DNA of 64,000 bases. Source: RPQJ01 sp963706755 (GTDB lineage Bacteria; Pseudomonadota; Gammaproteobacteria; Steroidobacterales; Steroidobacteraceae). The translations under genes and the position numbers were made by a program. Every line of letters begins with the position of its first letter. The stretch's first letter is position 1. The stretch lies in assembly GCA_963706755.1 (NCBI GenBank), contig CAVPNH010000019.1:1-64000 (forward strand), in the 5' to 3' direction. The notes beneath the pieces were generated by a model. The model did not search any database. It was not told the origin of the DNA and saw only the letters and a program-made list of their open reading frames with translations. Shown one piece after another: positions 34,944 through 44,031 of the stretch.

Positions 34944-37568
34944 ATGAACGAGGCGTACCGCAAGCCCCTGCCGGGCACGGCGCTCGATTATTTCGACGCG
35001 CGTGCCGCGGTCGAGGCGATCGAGCGCGGCGCGTACGACAGGCTGCCGTACACCTCGCGCGTGCTGGCGGAGAACCTCGTGCGCCGCAGCGACCCGGCGA
35101 CGCTCACCGCCTCGCTCGGGCAGCTCGTCGGGCGCAAGCGCGAGCTCGATTTCCCGTGGTTCCCGGCTCGAGTCGTGTGTCACGACATCCTCGGCCAGAC
35201 CGCGCTCGTCGATCTCGCGGGACTGCGCGACGCGATCGCCGAGCAGGGCGGCGACCCGGCCAAGGTCAATCCCGTCGTGCCGGTGCAGTTGATCGTGGAC
35301 CACTCGCTCGCGGTGGAGTACGGAGGATTCGACAAGGACGCGTTCGCGAAGAATCGCGCGGTGGAGGATCGCCGCAACGAGGACCGCTTCCACTTCATCG
35401 ACTGGACGAAGAAGGCGTTCAGGAACGTCGAAGTGATTCCGCCGGGCAACGGCATCATGCACCAGATCAATCTGGAGCGGATGTCGCCGGTCATCCACGC
35501 GAAGGATGGCGTGGCCTTCCCGGACACGCTGGTCGGCACCGACAGCCACACGCCGCACGTGGACGCGCTCGGCGTGATCGCGATCGGCGTCGGCGGGCTC
35601 GAGGCCGAGAACGTCATGCTCGGACGCGCCTCGTGGATGCGCCTGCCGGACATCATCGGCGTTGAGCTCGCCGGCCGGCCCGGGCCCGGCATCACCGCGA
35701 CCGACGTCGTGCTGGCGCTGACCGAGTTCCTGCGCAAGGAGAAAGTGGTCGGCGCCTGGCTCGAGTTCTACGGGGCCGGCACGTCGGCCCTCACGCTCGG
35801 CGACCGCGCGACGATCTCCAACATGGCCCCGGAATACGGCGCCACGGCGGCGATGTTCTTCATCGACAGGCAGACCATCGACTACCTCAAGCTGACCGGC
35901 CGCGAAGACGCGCAGGTGAAGCTGGTCGAGACTTACGCGAGGGAAGCCGGCCTCTGGGCGGATGCACTCAAGACCGCCGAGTACGAGCGCGTGCTGAAGT
36001 TCGACTTGTCCACGGTGGTTCGCAACATGGCGGGCCCGTCGAATCCGCACAAGCGCCTGCCCACCTCCGACCTCGCCTCGCGGGGCATTGCGGGCGCGTG
36101 GGAGGAAGTGCCGGGCCGGATGCCGGACGGCGCAGTGATCATTGCGGCGATCACGAGCTGCACAAACACCAGCAATCCGCGCAACGTGATCGCGGCCGGA
36201 CTGCTGGCGCGCAATGCCAACGCTCGTGGCCTGACCCGCAAGCCCTGGGTGAAGTCGTCGCTGGCACCGGGCTCGAAGGCCGTGCAGCTCTATCTGGAAG
36301 AAGCGAAGCTGCTGCCTGAACTGGAAAAGCTCGGGTTCGGCATCGTCGCGTTTGCCTGCACCACCTGCAACGGCATGAGCGGCGCGCTGGACCCGGCGAT
36401 CCAGAAGGAAATCATCGATCGCGACCTGTACGCGACGGCCGTGCTTTCGGGCAACCGCAACTTCGACGGCCGCATCCATCCGTACGCGAAGCAGGCCTTC
36501 CTCGCCTCGCCGCCGCTGGTGGTCGCGTATGCGATTGCCGGCACGATCCGCTTCGACATCGAGAAGGACGTGCTGGGCACGGACGCCGCCGGAAAGCCGG
36601 TGCGCCTCAAGGACATCTGGCCGAGCGATGCGGAAATCGATGCGATCGTCGCCTCGAGCGTGAAGCCCGAGCATTTCCGCAGGGTCTACGAGCCGATGTT
36701 CAAGGTCAGCGTGGCGGCCGGCGAAAAGGTGAGCCCGCTGTACGACTGGCGTCCCCGGAGCACCTACATCCGCCGTCCGCCGTACTGGGAAGGCGCGCTG
36801 GCCGGTGAGCGTACGCTCACGGGCATGCGCCCGCTCGCCGTGCTGCCGGACAACATCACCACCGACCACCTCTCGCCGTCGAACGCCATCCTGCTGGACA
36901 GCGCTGCCGGTGAGTACCTGGCGAAGATGGGCCTGCCGGAGGAGGACTTCAATTCCTACGCGACGCACCGCGGCGATCACCTGACCGCGCAGCGCGCCAC
37001 TTTCGCCAACCCGACGCTGGTGAACGAGATGGCGGTGGTCGACGGCAAGGTGAAGAAAGGCTCGCTTGCGCGCATCGAGCCGGAAGGCACGGTCATGCGC
37101 ATGTGGGAAGCGATCGAGACCTACATGGAGCGCAAGCAGCCGCTGGTCATCATTGCCGGCGCCGACTATGGCCAGGGCTCCTCGCGCGACTGGGCGGCCA
37201 AGGGCGTGCGCCTCGCGGGCGTGGAGGCGATCGTCGCCGAAGGCTTCGAGCGCATCCACCGCACCAACCTGATCGGCATGGGCGTGCTGCCGCTGGAGTT
37301 CAAGCCGGGCGTGAACCGCATGACGCTCGCGATCGACGGCACCGAGACCTTCGACGTGATCGGCGAGCGCAGGCCGCGTGCCGAGCTGACGCTCGTGATC
37401 AACCGCAGGAACGGCGAGCGGGTGGAAGTGCCGGTGACCTGCCGGCTCGACACCGCCGAGGAAGTGTCCATCTACGAAGCCGGCGGCGTGCTGCAGCGCT
37501 TCGCGAAGGACTTCCTCGAGTCGGGCACGGAAAATAGGGGACATTCCCCTATTTCTTCGAAGAAATAG
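34944..37568 (+). CDS. acnD: Fe/S-dependent 2-methylcitrate dehydratase AcnD
   Basis: AcnD is an aconitase-like enzyme that, together with PrpF, dehydrates and isomerises 2-methylcitrate. The 874-residue product has the cluster cysteines in TSCTNTSNPRN and ACTTCNGMSGALD, and the swivel-domain motif YGQGSSRDWAAKG. The last 14 residues (from GTENRGHS onward) are encoded by the 60-bp palindrome at 37529-37588 and are not part of the normal family C-terminus. Its partner PrpF, downstream, is disrupted. Confidence 0.95.
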   Translation: MNEAYRKPLPGTALDYFDARAAVEAIERGAYDRLPYTSRVLAENLVRRSDPATLTASLGQLVGRKRELDFPWFPARVVCHDILGQTALVDLAGLRDAIAEQGGDPAKVNPVVPVQLIVDHSLAVEYGGFDKDAFAKNRAVEDRRNEDRFHFIDWTKKAFRNVEVIPPGNGIMHQINLERMSPVIHAKDGVAFPDTLVGTDSHTPHVDALGVIAIGVGGLEAENVMLGRASWMRLPDIIGVELAGRPGPGITATDVVLALTEFLRKEKVVGAWLEFYGAGTSALTLGDRATISNMAPEYGATAAMFFIDRQTIDYLKLTGREDAQVKLVETYAREAGLWADALKTAEYERVLKFDLSTVVRNMAGPSNPHKRLPTSDLASRGIAGAWEEVPGRMPDGAVIIAAITSCTNTSNPRNVIAAGLLARNANARGLTRKPWVKSSLAPGSKAVQLYLEEAKLLPELEKLGFGIVAFACTTCNGMSGALDPAIQKEIIDRDLYATAVLSGNRNFDGRIHPYAKQAFLASPPLVVAYAIAGTIRFDIEKDVLGTDAAGKPVRLKDIWPSDAEIDAIVASSVKPEHFRRVYEPMFKVSVAAGEKVSPLYDWRPRSTYIRRPPYWEGALAGERTLTGMRPLAVLPDNITTDHLSPSNAILLDSAAGEYLAKMGLPEEDFNSYATHRGDHLTAQRATFANPTLVNEMAVVDGKVKKGSLARIEPEGTVMRMWEAIETYMERKQPLVIIAGADYGQGSSRDWAAKGVRLAGVEAIVAEGFERIHRTNLIGMGVLPLEFKPGVNRMTLAIDGTETFDVIGERRPRAELTLVINRRNGERVEVPVTCRLDTAEEVSIYEAGGVLQRFAKDFLESGTENRGHSPISSKK

Positions 37569-37588
37569 GGGAATGTCCCCTATTTTCC
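37529..37588. repeat. 60-bp perfect palindrome (REP-like element 1)
   Basis: The stretch is fully self-complementary, centred on TTCGAA between 37558 and 37559. Each arm reads GGAAAATAGGGGACATTC and then CCCTATTTC. It supplies the acnD stop codon (TAG at 37566-37568) and 14 C-terminal codons, and ends two bases before the prpF ATG. The GGGGACATTCCCC-like core is shared with the elements at 39.8 kb and, less closely, 51.6 kb. Elements of this kind resemble REP sequences mobilised by IS200-like (RAYT) transposases; no transposase is in the window. Confidence 0.85.
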
Positions 37589-37590
37589 CT

Positions 37591-38784
37591 ATGGCCCACG
37601 TACCCCAGACCAGGATTCCCGCCACCTACATGCGTGGCGGCACGAGCAAGGGAGTGTTCTTCCGCCTGCAGGATCTGCCCGAAGCCGCGCAGGTGCCGGG
37701 TGCGGCGCGCGATGCGCTGCTGCTGCGCGTCATCGGCAGCCCGGACCCGTACGGCAAGCAGATCGATGGCATGGGCGGGGCGACCTCGAGCACCAGCAAG
37801 ACAGTCATCCTGTCGAAGAGCACTCGGCCCGATCATGACGTCGATTACCTGTTCGGCCAGGTGTCCATCGACAAGGCGTTCGTGGACTGGAGCGGCAACT
37901 GCGGCAATCTCTCCGCCGCGGTCGGGCCGTTCGCCATCGCGAACGGGATGGTCGATGCCGAGTCGTGTACCGCAAGACGGCATTGCGGTCGTGCGCATCT
38001 GGCAGGCGAACATCGGCAAGACCATCATCGCGCACGTGCCGGTCACGAATGGCGCGGTGCAGGAAACCGGCGATTTCGAGCTCGACGGCGTGACCTTCCC
38101 CGCCGCCGAAGTGCAGCTTGAATTCATGGACCCTGCGGCGGAGGAAGAAGGTGCCGGCGGCGCGATGTTCCCCACCGGCAATCTGGTCGACGACCTCGAG
38201 GTGCCGGGCGTCGGCACGCTCAAGGCCACCATGATCAACGCCGGCATTCCGACGGTCTTCGTGAATGCGGACGCCATCGGCTACACCGGCACCGAACTGC
38301 AGGACGCCATCAACGGCGATGCGAAGGCGCTCGCGATGTTCGAGGCCATTCGCGCCCATGGCGCGGTGCGCATGGGCCTGATCAAGCACGTCGACGAAGC
38401 CGCAAGGCGCCAGCACACGCCCAAGGTCGCCTTCGTCGCGAGACCTGCCGATTACGTATCCTCCAGCGGCAAGCACGTCGCCGCGGCCGACATCGACCTG
38501 CTGGTGCGCGCGCTGTCCATGGGCAAGCTGCACCACGCCATGATGGGCACGGCGGCCGTTGCCATCGGCACTGCTGCGGCGATTCCGGGCACGCTGGTGA
38601 ATCTCGCCGCGGGCGGCGGTCCGCGCAACGTCGGTGCGCTTCGGTCATCCCTCGGGCACCTTGCGGGTCGGCGCGGAAGCGACCTAGGTGAAGGGCGCAC
38701 TGGACCGTGACCAAGGCCATCATGAGCCGCAGCGCGCGTGTGTTGATGGAAGGATGGGTGCGCGTGCCCGGCGATGCATTCTGA
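37591..38784 (+). pseudogene. prpF: AcnD-accessory protein PrpF, disrupted by frameshifts and a stop
   Basis: PrpF is the isomerase partner of AcnD in the methylcitrate cycle. The family opening TYMRGGTSKGVFF is clear, followed by GQVSIDKAF, VRIWQANIGKTI, FGHPSGTLRVGAEAT and VLMEGWVRVP. Three single extra bases are needed to follow it: T37963, G38633 and C38700. In addition a TAG (38685-38687) stands where a Gln codon is expected. Removing the three bases gives 396 residues, the normal length, ending at the TGA at 38782-38784. This much damage in one gene points to real decay or to poor local sequence. Confidence 0.9.
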
Positions 38785-39766
38785 GGACACCGGGTCCGTC
38801 GCGCGCCGCGACCCGGACCTCGTCCGGGGCGACATCGCCACCTACGTTTCCGAGCAGCAGGTCTGCGGCGACGTCGCATACGAGACGGCGTTCTACTGGC
38901 TGATGGACTCGCTCGCCTGCGCGTTCCAGGCACTCGAGCACCCTGAGTGCAGCCGGCTCCTGGGCCCGGTGGTGCCGGGCGCCACGATGGCGGGCGGCGC
39001 GCGGGTGCCGGGCACCTCATACGAACTCGACCCGGTGCAGGCGGCGTTCAACATCGGCGCGATGACCGGCTGGCGGGACGCGATCGACCCGTCGTCCGAT
39101 GCCGGGCCGGGTCATCCGTCGAGCAACCTGGGCGGCATTCTCGCTGTCGCGGACTATCTTTCACGCAAGGCTGTCGCCGAGGGCAAGGCCCCGTTGATCG
39201 TGCAAGACGTGCTCGCGACCATGATCAAGGCGCATCAGGTCCAGCGTTTCATCGCGCCGGATCGCGGATTCGACGCACTCGACCGCGCGGGCCCCACGCG
39301 CGTTGCCGCCGCGGCCGTCGTCACCGCGATGCTCGGCGGCACCAGGGAGCAGGTGCTGAACGCGGTTTCGAACGCATGGGGCGACGTCGGCGCGGCGATC
39401 CCCGATCGTCACCCGCCCGACACCGGTGAGTACATGAGCCGGGCCGCGGGCGATGCCACGAGCCGCGGCGTGCGTCTCGCGCTCATCGCCGTGACCGTCG
39501 GCCCGGGATACCCGCCGCCATCTTCGACCGCTGAGTCAGCAGCCCGGCAGCAGCCGCAGGCGAAGGACGAGATCGGGCGGATCGCAGCGGAAGCCATCGG
39601 GATGCAGGAGCCGGGCCCGCGGATCCTCGAGCGATTCACTGCGAGCACGGCAGCGCACTTCCCGCCCGCACAGGCCTCGAGGATCAAGGCGCTGTTCGCC
39701 GATCGCGCGAGGTTCGAGGCCACGCCGGTCCACGAATTCCTGTCGTCGCTGGTCAGGAACCACTAG
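38774..39766 (+). pseudogene. prpD: 2-methylcitrate dehydratase PrpD-like, internally deleted
   Basis: The frame codes for 330 residues of the MmgE/PrpD family, against about 480 normally. The N-terminal two-thirds matches (YVSEQQVCGDVAYETAFYWLMDSL, DPSSDAGPGHPSSNLGGIL, AAGDATSRGVRLALIA). After VGPGYP the sequence jumps into a C-terminal segment, ILERFTASTAAHFPPAQ through TPVHEFLSSLV, so roughly 140-150 residues of the middle are missing. The frame is intact, so a truncated product could be made but is unlikely to be active. It overlaps the end of prpF. Confidence 0.85.
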
Positions 39767-39875
39767 GGGACATTCTCCTTTTTCCTGGCAGGGGCCGGGC
39801 GACGCTTCTTTCACGCAGTGGGTTGAATTCGTGGCGCTTTCTTCGCCGCAATCCGCGAAAATGGAGAATGTCCCC
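39766..39875. repeat. Inverted-repeat element (REP-like element 2) between prpD and rsmG
   Basis: The left arm GGGGACATTCTCCTTTTTC (39766-39784) and the right arm GAAAATGGAGAATGTCCCC (39857-39875) are inverted copies with one mismatch over 19 bp, separated by 72 bp. The left arm overlaps the prpD stop codon TAG. The right arm contains the ATG used for rsmG. The arms differ from the 37.5-kb palindrome by few bases, so both belong to the same family. Confidence 0.8.
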
Positions 39876-40509
39876 GATTCCTGACGTTCTCGTCGACGGC
39901 GCCCGCGAGCTCGGCATCGAACTCTCGCCGCAGCAGGCCGCGACGCTCGTCGCCCACCTCGACCTGCTCGACGAGTGGGGCGAGCGCATGAACCTCACCG
40001 CCATTCGCGATCGTGGGCAGCAACTGACGAAGCACGTCCTCGACAGCCTGAGCGTGCTGCCCTACCTGCGCGGCACGCGCATCGCCGACGTCGGCAGCGG
40101 CGCGGGATTCCCGGGCATCCCGCTCGCGGTCGTGGCGCCCACCGTGCACTTCGCGCTGATCGAGTCCACGGGCAAGAAGTGCCGCTTTCTCGAGCATGTG
40201 CGCGATACGCTCGGGCTCGCGAACGTCGAGGTCGTGCAGGCGCGGGCCGAGGCGCACGCACCGGCGGTCCGCTACGACACCGTGCTGGCCCGGGCCGTCG
40301 GGCCGGTGGCGGACCTGGTCAAGTTCGCCGGCAAGCTGGTCGCGGGCGATGGGCGGCTGCTGGCGATGAAGGGACGTTTCCCGGAGGACGAGCTGGCGAG
40401 GAAGCTGAACGGCTGGAAGGTCGCTGCCGTCCACAAGCTCGCCGTCCCGGGGCTCGCGGAGGAGCGCCACGTCGTGGAACTCTGTCGTTCGCACGACAAG
40501 ACCGTCTGA
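39868..40509 (+). CDS. rsmG: 16S rRNA (guanine527-N7)-methyltransferase
   Basis: RsmG methylates N7 of G527 in 16S rRNA. The 213-residue product has the SAM-binding motif ADVGSGAGFPGIPLAV and the family N-terminal pattern WGERMNLTAIRD. The ATG at 39868 gives a normal length, and it lies inside the right arm of an inverted-repeat element, with GGAG unusually close upstream. An upstream TTG (39823) would add 15 atypical residues. It is followed by parA at 22 bp, the usual order. Confidence 0.96.
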   Translation: MSPIPDVLVDGARELGIELSPQQAATLVAHLDLLDEWGERMNLTAIRDRGQQLTKHVLDSLSVLPYLRGTRIADVGSGAGFPGIPLAVVAPTVHFALIESTGKKCRFLEHVRDTLGLANVEVVQARAEAHAPAVRYDTVLARAVGPVADLVKFAGKLVAGDGRLLAMKGRFPEDELARKLNGWKVAAVHKLAVPGLAEERHVVELCRSHDKTV

Positions 40510-40531
40510 TCGCGGCTATCCTTCCCGGCCC

Positions 40532-41335
40532 ATGAAGCGCGTCATCGCGGTGGCCAACCAGAAGGGCGGCGTCGGCAAGACGACCACCGCCGTGAACCTT
40601 GCTGCGTCGCTGGCAGCGACCAGGCGCAAGGTGCTGCTCGTCGACTGCGACCCGCAGGGCAACGCGACCATGGGCTGTGGCGTGGACAAGCGCGGTCTCC
40701 GTTACTCCATGACCGAGGTGCTGCTCGGCGACTGCGAGCTTGCCGCGGCGCTGCAACCGGTCGACCCGGGTGGTTTCACGGTCGCACCCGGCAACCAGGA
40801 CCTCGTCGCGGCCGAAGTGCAGCTCATGAGCAAGATCGGGCGCGAGCTCCGGCTCCGGAACGCGCTCCGGCCGGTGCGCGGCCTGTACGACGTGATCATC
40901 ATCGACTGCCCGCCGGCGCTGAACCTCCTCACGCTGAATGCGCTCGTCGCGGCCGACACCGTGCTCGTGCCAATGCAATGCGAGTACTACGCGCTCGAAG
41001 GGCTCTCGGCCCTCATGGGCACGGTCGAGCAGATCCGCGCCAGCGTGAACCCGGACCTCAGGCTCGAGGGCATCCTGCGCACGATGTTCGATCCGCGGAA
41101 CAACCTGTCGAACGAGGTTTCCGCGCAGCTCATCATGCATTTCGGCGACAAGGTCTTCCGCACGGTCATCCCGCGCAACGTGCGCCTCGCCGAGGCGCCG
41201 AGCTTCGGCAAGGCCGTCATGTTCCACGATAAGGATTCGCGCGGCGCGCTGGCCTACCTCGCGCTGGCCGGTGAACTGATCCGCCGGGACGAGGAAGACG
41301 ATCTCGCGAAGGCTGGTCAGTTGCCGGCCAACTGA
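40532..41335 (+). CDS. parA: Chromosome partitioning ATPase ParA
   Basis: ParA is the Walker-type ATPase that moves ParB-parS complexes along the nucleoid. The 267-residue product opens KRVIAVANQKGGVGKTTT with the deviant Walker A lysines, followed by LLVDCDPQGN and IIIDCPPAL. The lack of an N-terminal helix-turn-helix domain marks it as the chromosomal type. Normally parB follows directly; here two unrelated genes intervene. Confidence 0.96.
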   Translation: MKRVIAVANQKGGVGKTTTAVNLAASLAATRRKVLLVDCDPQGNATMGCGVDKRGLRYSMTEVLLGDCELAAALQPVDPGGFTVAPGNQDLVAAEVQLMSKIGRELRLRNALRPVRGLYDVIIIDCPPALNLLTLNALVAADTVLVPMQCEYYALEGLSALMGTVEQIRASVNPDLRLEGILRTMFDPRNNLSNEVSAQLIMHFGDKVFRTVIPRNVRLAEAPSFGKAVMFHDKDSRGALAYLALAGELIRRDEEDDLAKAGQLPAN

Positions 41336-41466
41336 TAGCCCGCTGCCCCCCCCCGGCGGCGCCTCGGTCGCCGCGCCTTGAGGCTGACAAAAGCCAGTCA
41401 TGCCAAGTACTTCCAGCGACTCGGGCCGCAACGGTTCGGCGTGTCTTGAAGAAATAGAATAACGTA

Positions 41467-41483
41467 CTAGAATACTCTTCTAG
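41467..41483. promoter_or_regulatory. Palindromic operator-like site upstream of the TetR gene
   Basis: CTAGAATACTCTTCTAG is an inverted repeat with 6-bp arms (CTAGAA/TTCTAG) and a 5-bp spacer, 23 bp before the TetR-family start. It lies in a locally AT-rich stretch (about 41448-41490) that probably contains the promoter. Autoregulation by the TetR protein is inferred from position and symmetry. Confidence 0.55.
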
Positions 41484-41505
41484 ATTTTACTCGACTCGGA
41501 TAGCC

Positions 41506-42156
41506 ATGCTCCCAGCACCGGCATCACGCCGCCACGCCCGTTCCGCCCTCCGCCGCCGGCAGGTGCTGGACGCCGCGCTCGCCTGCTTCGTCGAAAAAGG
41601 GGTCGAGGGCACGGCGATCGAGGACATCTGCACCGCGTCGGGTGCGAGCGTCGGCAGCATCTACCACCAGTTCGACAGCAAGACCGGCGTGGCCGCCGCC
41701 GTGTACCTCGATGCGCTCGCAGACTTCCAGGAGGCAGTGACCCGGCAGATCGACCCCGCGGCCGGTGCGCGGGAAGGAATCCTGGCCATTGTCTCCGCCC
41801 ACGTCAGGTGGGTCGAAGGGAGTCCCGCGCGGGCCCGCTTCCTGCAGCAGGCGAGGCACGCCGAAGTGGTCGTGGCCCATGCGGCCGACATCGCGGACCT
41901 GAATCGCGGCTTCGGGCAGTCGGTCGCGAGCTGGATGTCGCCTCACGTTGCTGCGGGGAGATTGCGGGCCCTGCCGATCGACCTCTTCATCGCGCAGCTC
42001 CTCGGGCCGGCGCAGGAGTACCTGCGCGGAAGACTGTCCGGGCGCAGCGGCGCGTCACCGGACACCGCCATCGAGTTGCTGGGCGATGCGGCCTGGCGAG
42101 CGCTCGGCTGCGGCGAGGGCGCCGACGCGCCGAGCCGTGACGGAGGCGAAGGATGA
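41506..42156 (+). CDS. TetR/AcrR-family transcriptional regulator
   Basis: The 216-residue product has an N-terminal helix-turn-helix of the TetR type: RRRQVLDAALACFVEKG, then TAIEDICTASGASVGSIYHQF near residues 40-60. The C-terminal half is helical and would bind an effector. Its stop overlaps the start of the next gene as ATGA, so it probably regulates that hotdog-fold enzyme and itself. It sits between parA and parB, an unusual position suggesting insertion. Confidence 0.9.
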   Translation: MLPAPASRRHARSALRRRQVLDAALACFVEKGVEGTAIEDICTASGASVGSIYHQFDSKTGVAAAVYLDALADFQEAVTRQIDPAAGAREGILAIVSAHVRWVEGSPARARFLQQARHAEVVVAHAADIADLNRGFGQSVASWMSPHVAAGRLRALPIDLFIAQLLGPAQEYLRGRLSGRSGASPDTAIELLGDAAWRALGCGEGADAPSRDGGEG

Positions 42157-43070
42157 GCACGATCCACAGGACCTATCGCTCGGCACCTTTCGCGCCGGCG
42201 TACATGCTGAACGCATTCCGGCCGTCCCCCGGCTGGAGTTCCGAGCGAGGTTGCCCGGACCTGCGCCTTGCCTGGCACGGCTACCGCATCGATTCTGTCG
42301 CCGTCGATCAGCTGCGAGCCATTTCCGGACTCGGCACGGCAGACTTTTTTGGCAAGCTCGGCGTCCTCTATCCGCAGGTGACGGGGTTTCGCCTGGTCAT
42401 GGCGATGCTTACGCATCCCGCCTGGCCCCTGCCGATCTGGAATGCGCTGCAGGTTCGCAACCGCCTGCGGCTGCACGCTCCGATCGAGCCGGGCGAAGAC
42501 TACGACCTCGAGCTGCGCGCGTCCGGCTGGAGGGTGCTGGCCAAGGGCGTCGAGATCGATCTCCACGCGAGCCTTGCACGGCGTGGCGCACGTCGCTGGG
42601 AAAGCACCGTCACGTTTTATTACCGTGGCCGCTTCGGCGCCGAGGCCGAAGACGGAAAGGCGCTGGGCGCCAGTCCGGTCGCGCCCGTCATGCAGGACGA
42701 GAGCCTCGAGACCGCGCACTGGCGCGTCGGCGGTGAGGACCGATGGAGCTTCGCGAAGCTCACGGGCGACTACAACGGCCTGCACCAGTGGGACCGGTAC
42801 GCTCGCCGCATGGGATTTCCTGCGGCATTTCCACATCCGCAGCGTGTCCTCGCGCAGTGCCTTGCGCGCCTGCCCGTAGCGGGTCCGGCGCCACTGCAGC
42901 TCGATCTCTGGATCAAGGGTCCGGTGTTCTTCGGTCGCGACGTCACGATGCGCCACCGGCCCACGGTAGTCGGCCGCGAGTTCGGCCTGTGGCTCGACGA
43001 CGACTCCCGCCCTGCGCTGGTCGGGATCCTGGCGGCCACCGCCCGCCCGGTGGATCAGCTCGCCGCCTGA
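42153..43070 (+). CDS. Double-hotdog (MaoC-like) acyl dehydratase
   Basis: The 305-residue product looks like a two-hotdog MaoC-like protein. The first half has FFGKLGVLYPQVTGFRLVMA and the LRLHAPIEPGEDYDLEL strand. The second half has the hydratase-type motif FAKLTGDYNGLHQWDRYAR followed by MGFPAAFPHPQRVLAQCL, where an Asp and a His match the MaoC catalytic pair. It probably acts on an acyl-CoA. It is translationally coupled to the TetR gene. Confidence 0.8.
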   Translation: MSTIHRTYRSAPFAPAYMLNAFRPSPGWSSERGCPDLRLAWHGYRIDSVAVDQLRAISGLGTADFFGKLGVLYPQVTGFRLVMAMLTHPAWPLPIWNALQVRNRLRLHAPIEPGEDYDLELRASGWRVLAKGVEIDLHASLARRGARRWESTVTFYYRGRFGAEAEDGKALGASPVAPVMQDESLETAHWRVGGEDRWSFAKLTGDYNGLHQWDRYARRMGFPAAFPHPQRVLAQCLARLPVAGPAPLQLDLWIKGPVFFGRDVTMRHRPTVVGREFGLWLDDDSRPALVGILAATARPVDQLAA

Positions 43071-43125
43071 TCCGCCCCGAACTCGCAGCGAGTGCCGCGG
43101 GTCGATCCGCTAAACTTCCGCTCCT

Positions 43126-44031
43126 ATGGCAAGCAAGCGACCCTCGCTCGGCCGGGGCCTCGAGGCCCTGCTCGGCAGACCGACCACGGCCCCGGACCAG
43201 GAGACGGCGGTGCCCGCGCAGCGCCCCGACGAGGAGCTGGCCCACATTCCCGTGGACCTCCTGCAGCGCGGCCGCTATCAGCCGCGCCTCGACATGCGTC
43301 CCGAGAGCCTGCAGGAACTTGCGGACTCGATCCGCGCGCAGGGCGTCGTGCAGCCGATCGTCGTGCGGCCCCTGGCCGCTCAGCGTCCCGGCGAGGAACA
43401 GCGCTACGAGATCATCGCCGGCGAGCGTCGCTGGCGCGCCGCGCAGATGGCGGGCCTGCACCACATTGCAGCCGTCATCCGCCATGTGCCGGATGAAGCC
43501 GCGGTGGCGATGTCGCTCATCGAGAACATCCAGCGCGAGAACCTGAACCCGCTCGAGGAGGCCCGTGCCCTCGATCGCCTGATCCGCGAATTCGAGATGA
43601 CGCACCAGACCGCGGCGGACGCCGTCGGCCGTTCACGGGCCGCGGTGAGCAACCTGTTGCGCCTGCTCGAACTGGCCGACGAAGTGAAGTCGCTGGTGGA
43701 ACAGCGGCAGATCGAGATGGGGCACGCCCGCGCGCTCCTCGGCCTGTCCGCCCCGCGCCAGCAGATCGAGGTCGCGGCGCTCGTGGCGCGCAAGGGGCTG
43801 TCGGTGCGCGAGACAGAGGCGCTGGTGCGCCGCATCCTGACCCGCAAGGACGAGGAACCGGAGCACGAGGCCCCTCGCAAGGACCCGAACGTCGAGCGGC
43901 TCGAGCGCGACCTCGCGGGCAAGCTCGGCGCGAAGGTGCACCTGCAGCACACGGCCAAGGGCCGCGGGAAGCTGGTCATCAGCTACAACAGCCTCGACGA
44001 GCTCGACGGCATCCTCGAGCACATCCAGTAG
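43126..44031 (+). CDS. parB: Chromosome partitioning protein ParB
   Basis: ParB binds parS and spreads as a CTP-dependent clamp. The 301-residue product opens KRPSLGRGLEALLGR, has the CTP-binding core QPIVVRP, GERRWRAAQ and ENIQRENLNPLEEA, then a helix-turn-helix TAADAVGRSRAAVSNLLRLL, and a C-terminal dimerisation region. Two perfect parS cores lie in recF of the same window. It is separated from parA by 1.8 kb. Confidence 0.96.
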   Translation: MASKRPSLGRGLEALLGRPTTAPDQETAVPAQRPDEELAHIPVDLLQRGRYQPRLDMRPESLQELADSIRAQGVVQPIVVRPLAAQRPGEEQRYEIIAGERRWRAAQMAGLHHIAAVIRHVPDEAAVAMSLIENIQRENLNPLEEARALDRLIREFEMTHQTAADAVGRSRAAVSNLLRLLELADEVKSLVEQRQIEMGHARALLGLSAPRQQIEVAALVARKGLSVRETEALVRRILTRKDEEPEHEAPRKDPNVERLERDLAGKLGAKVHLQHTAKGRGKLVISYNSLDELDGILEHIQ

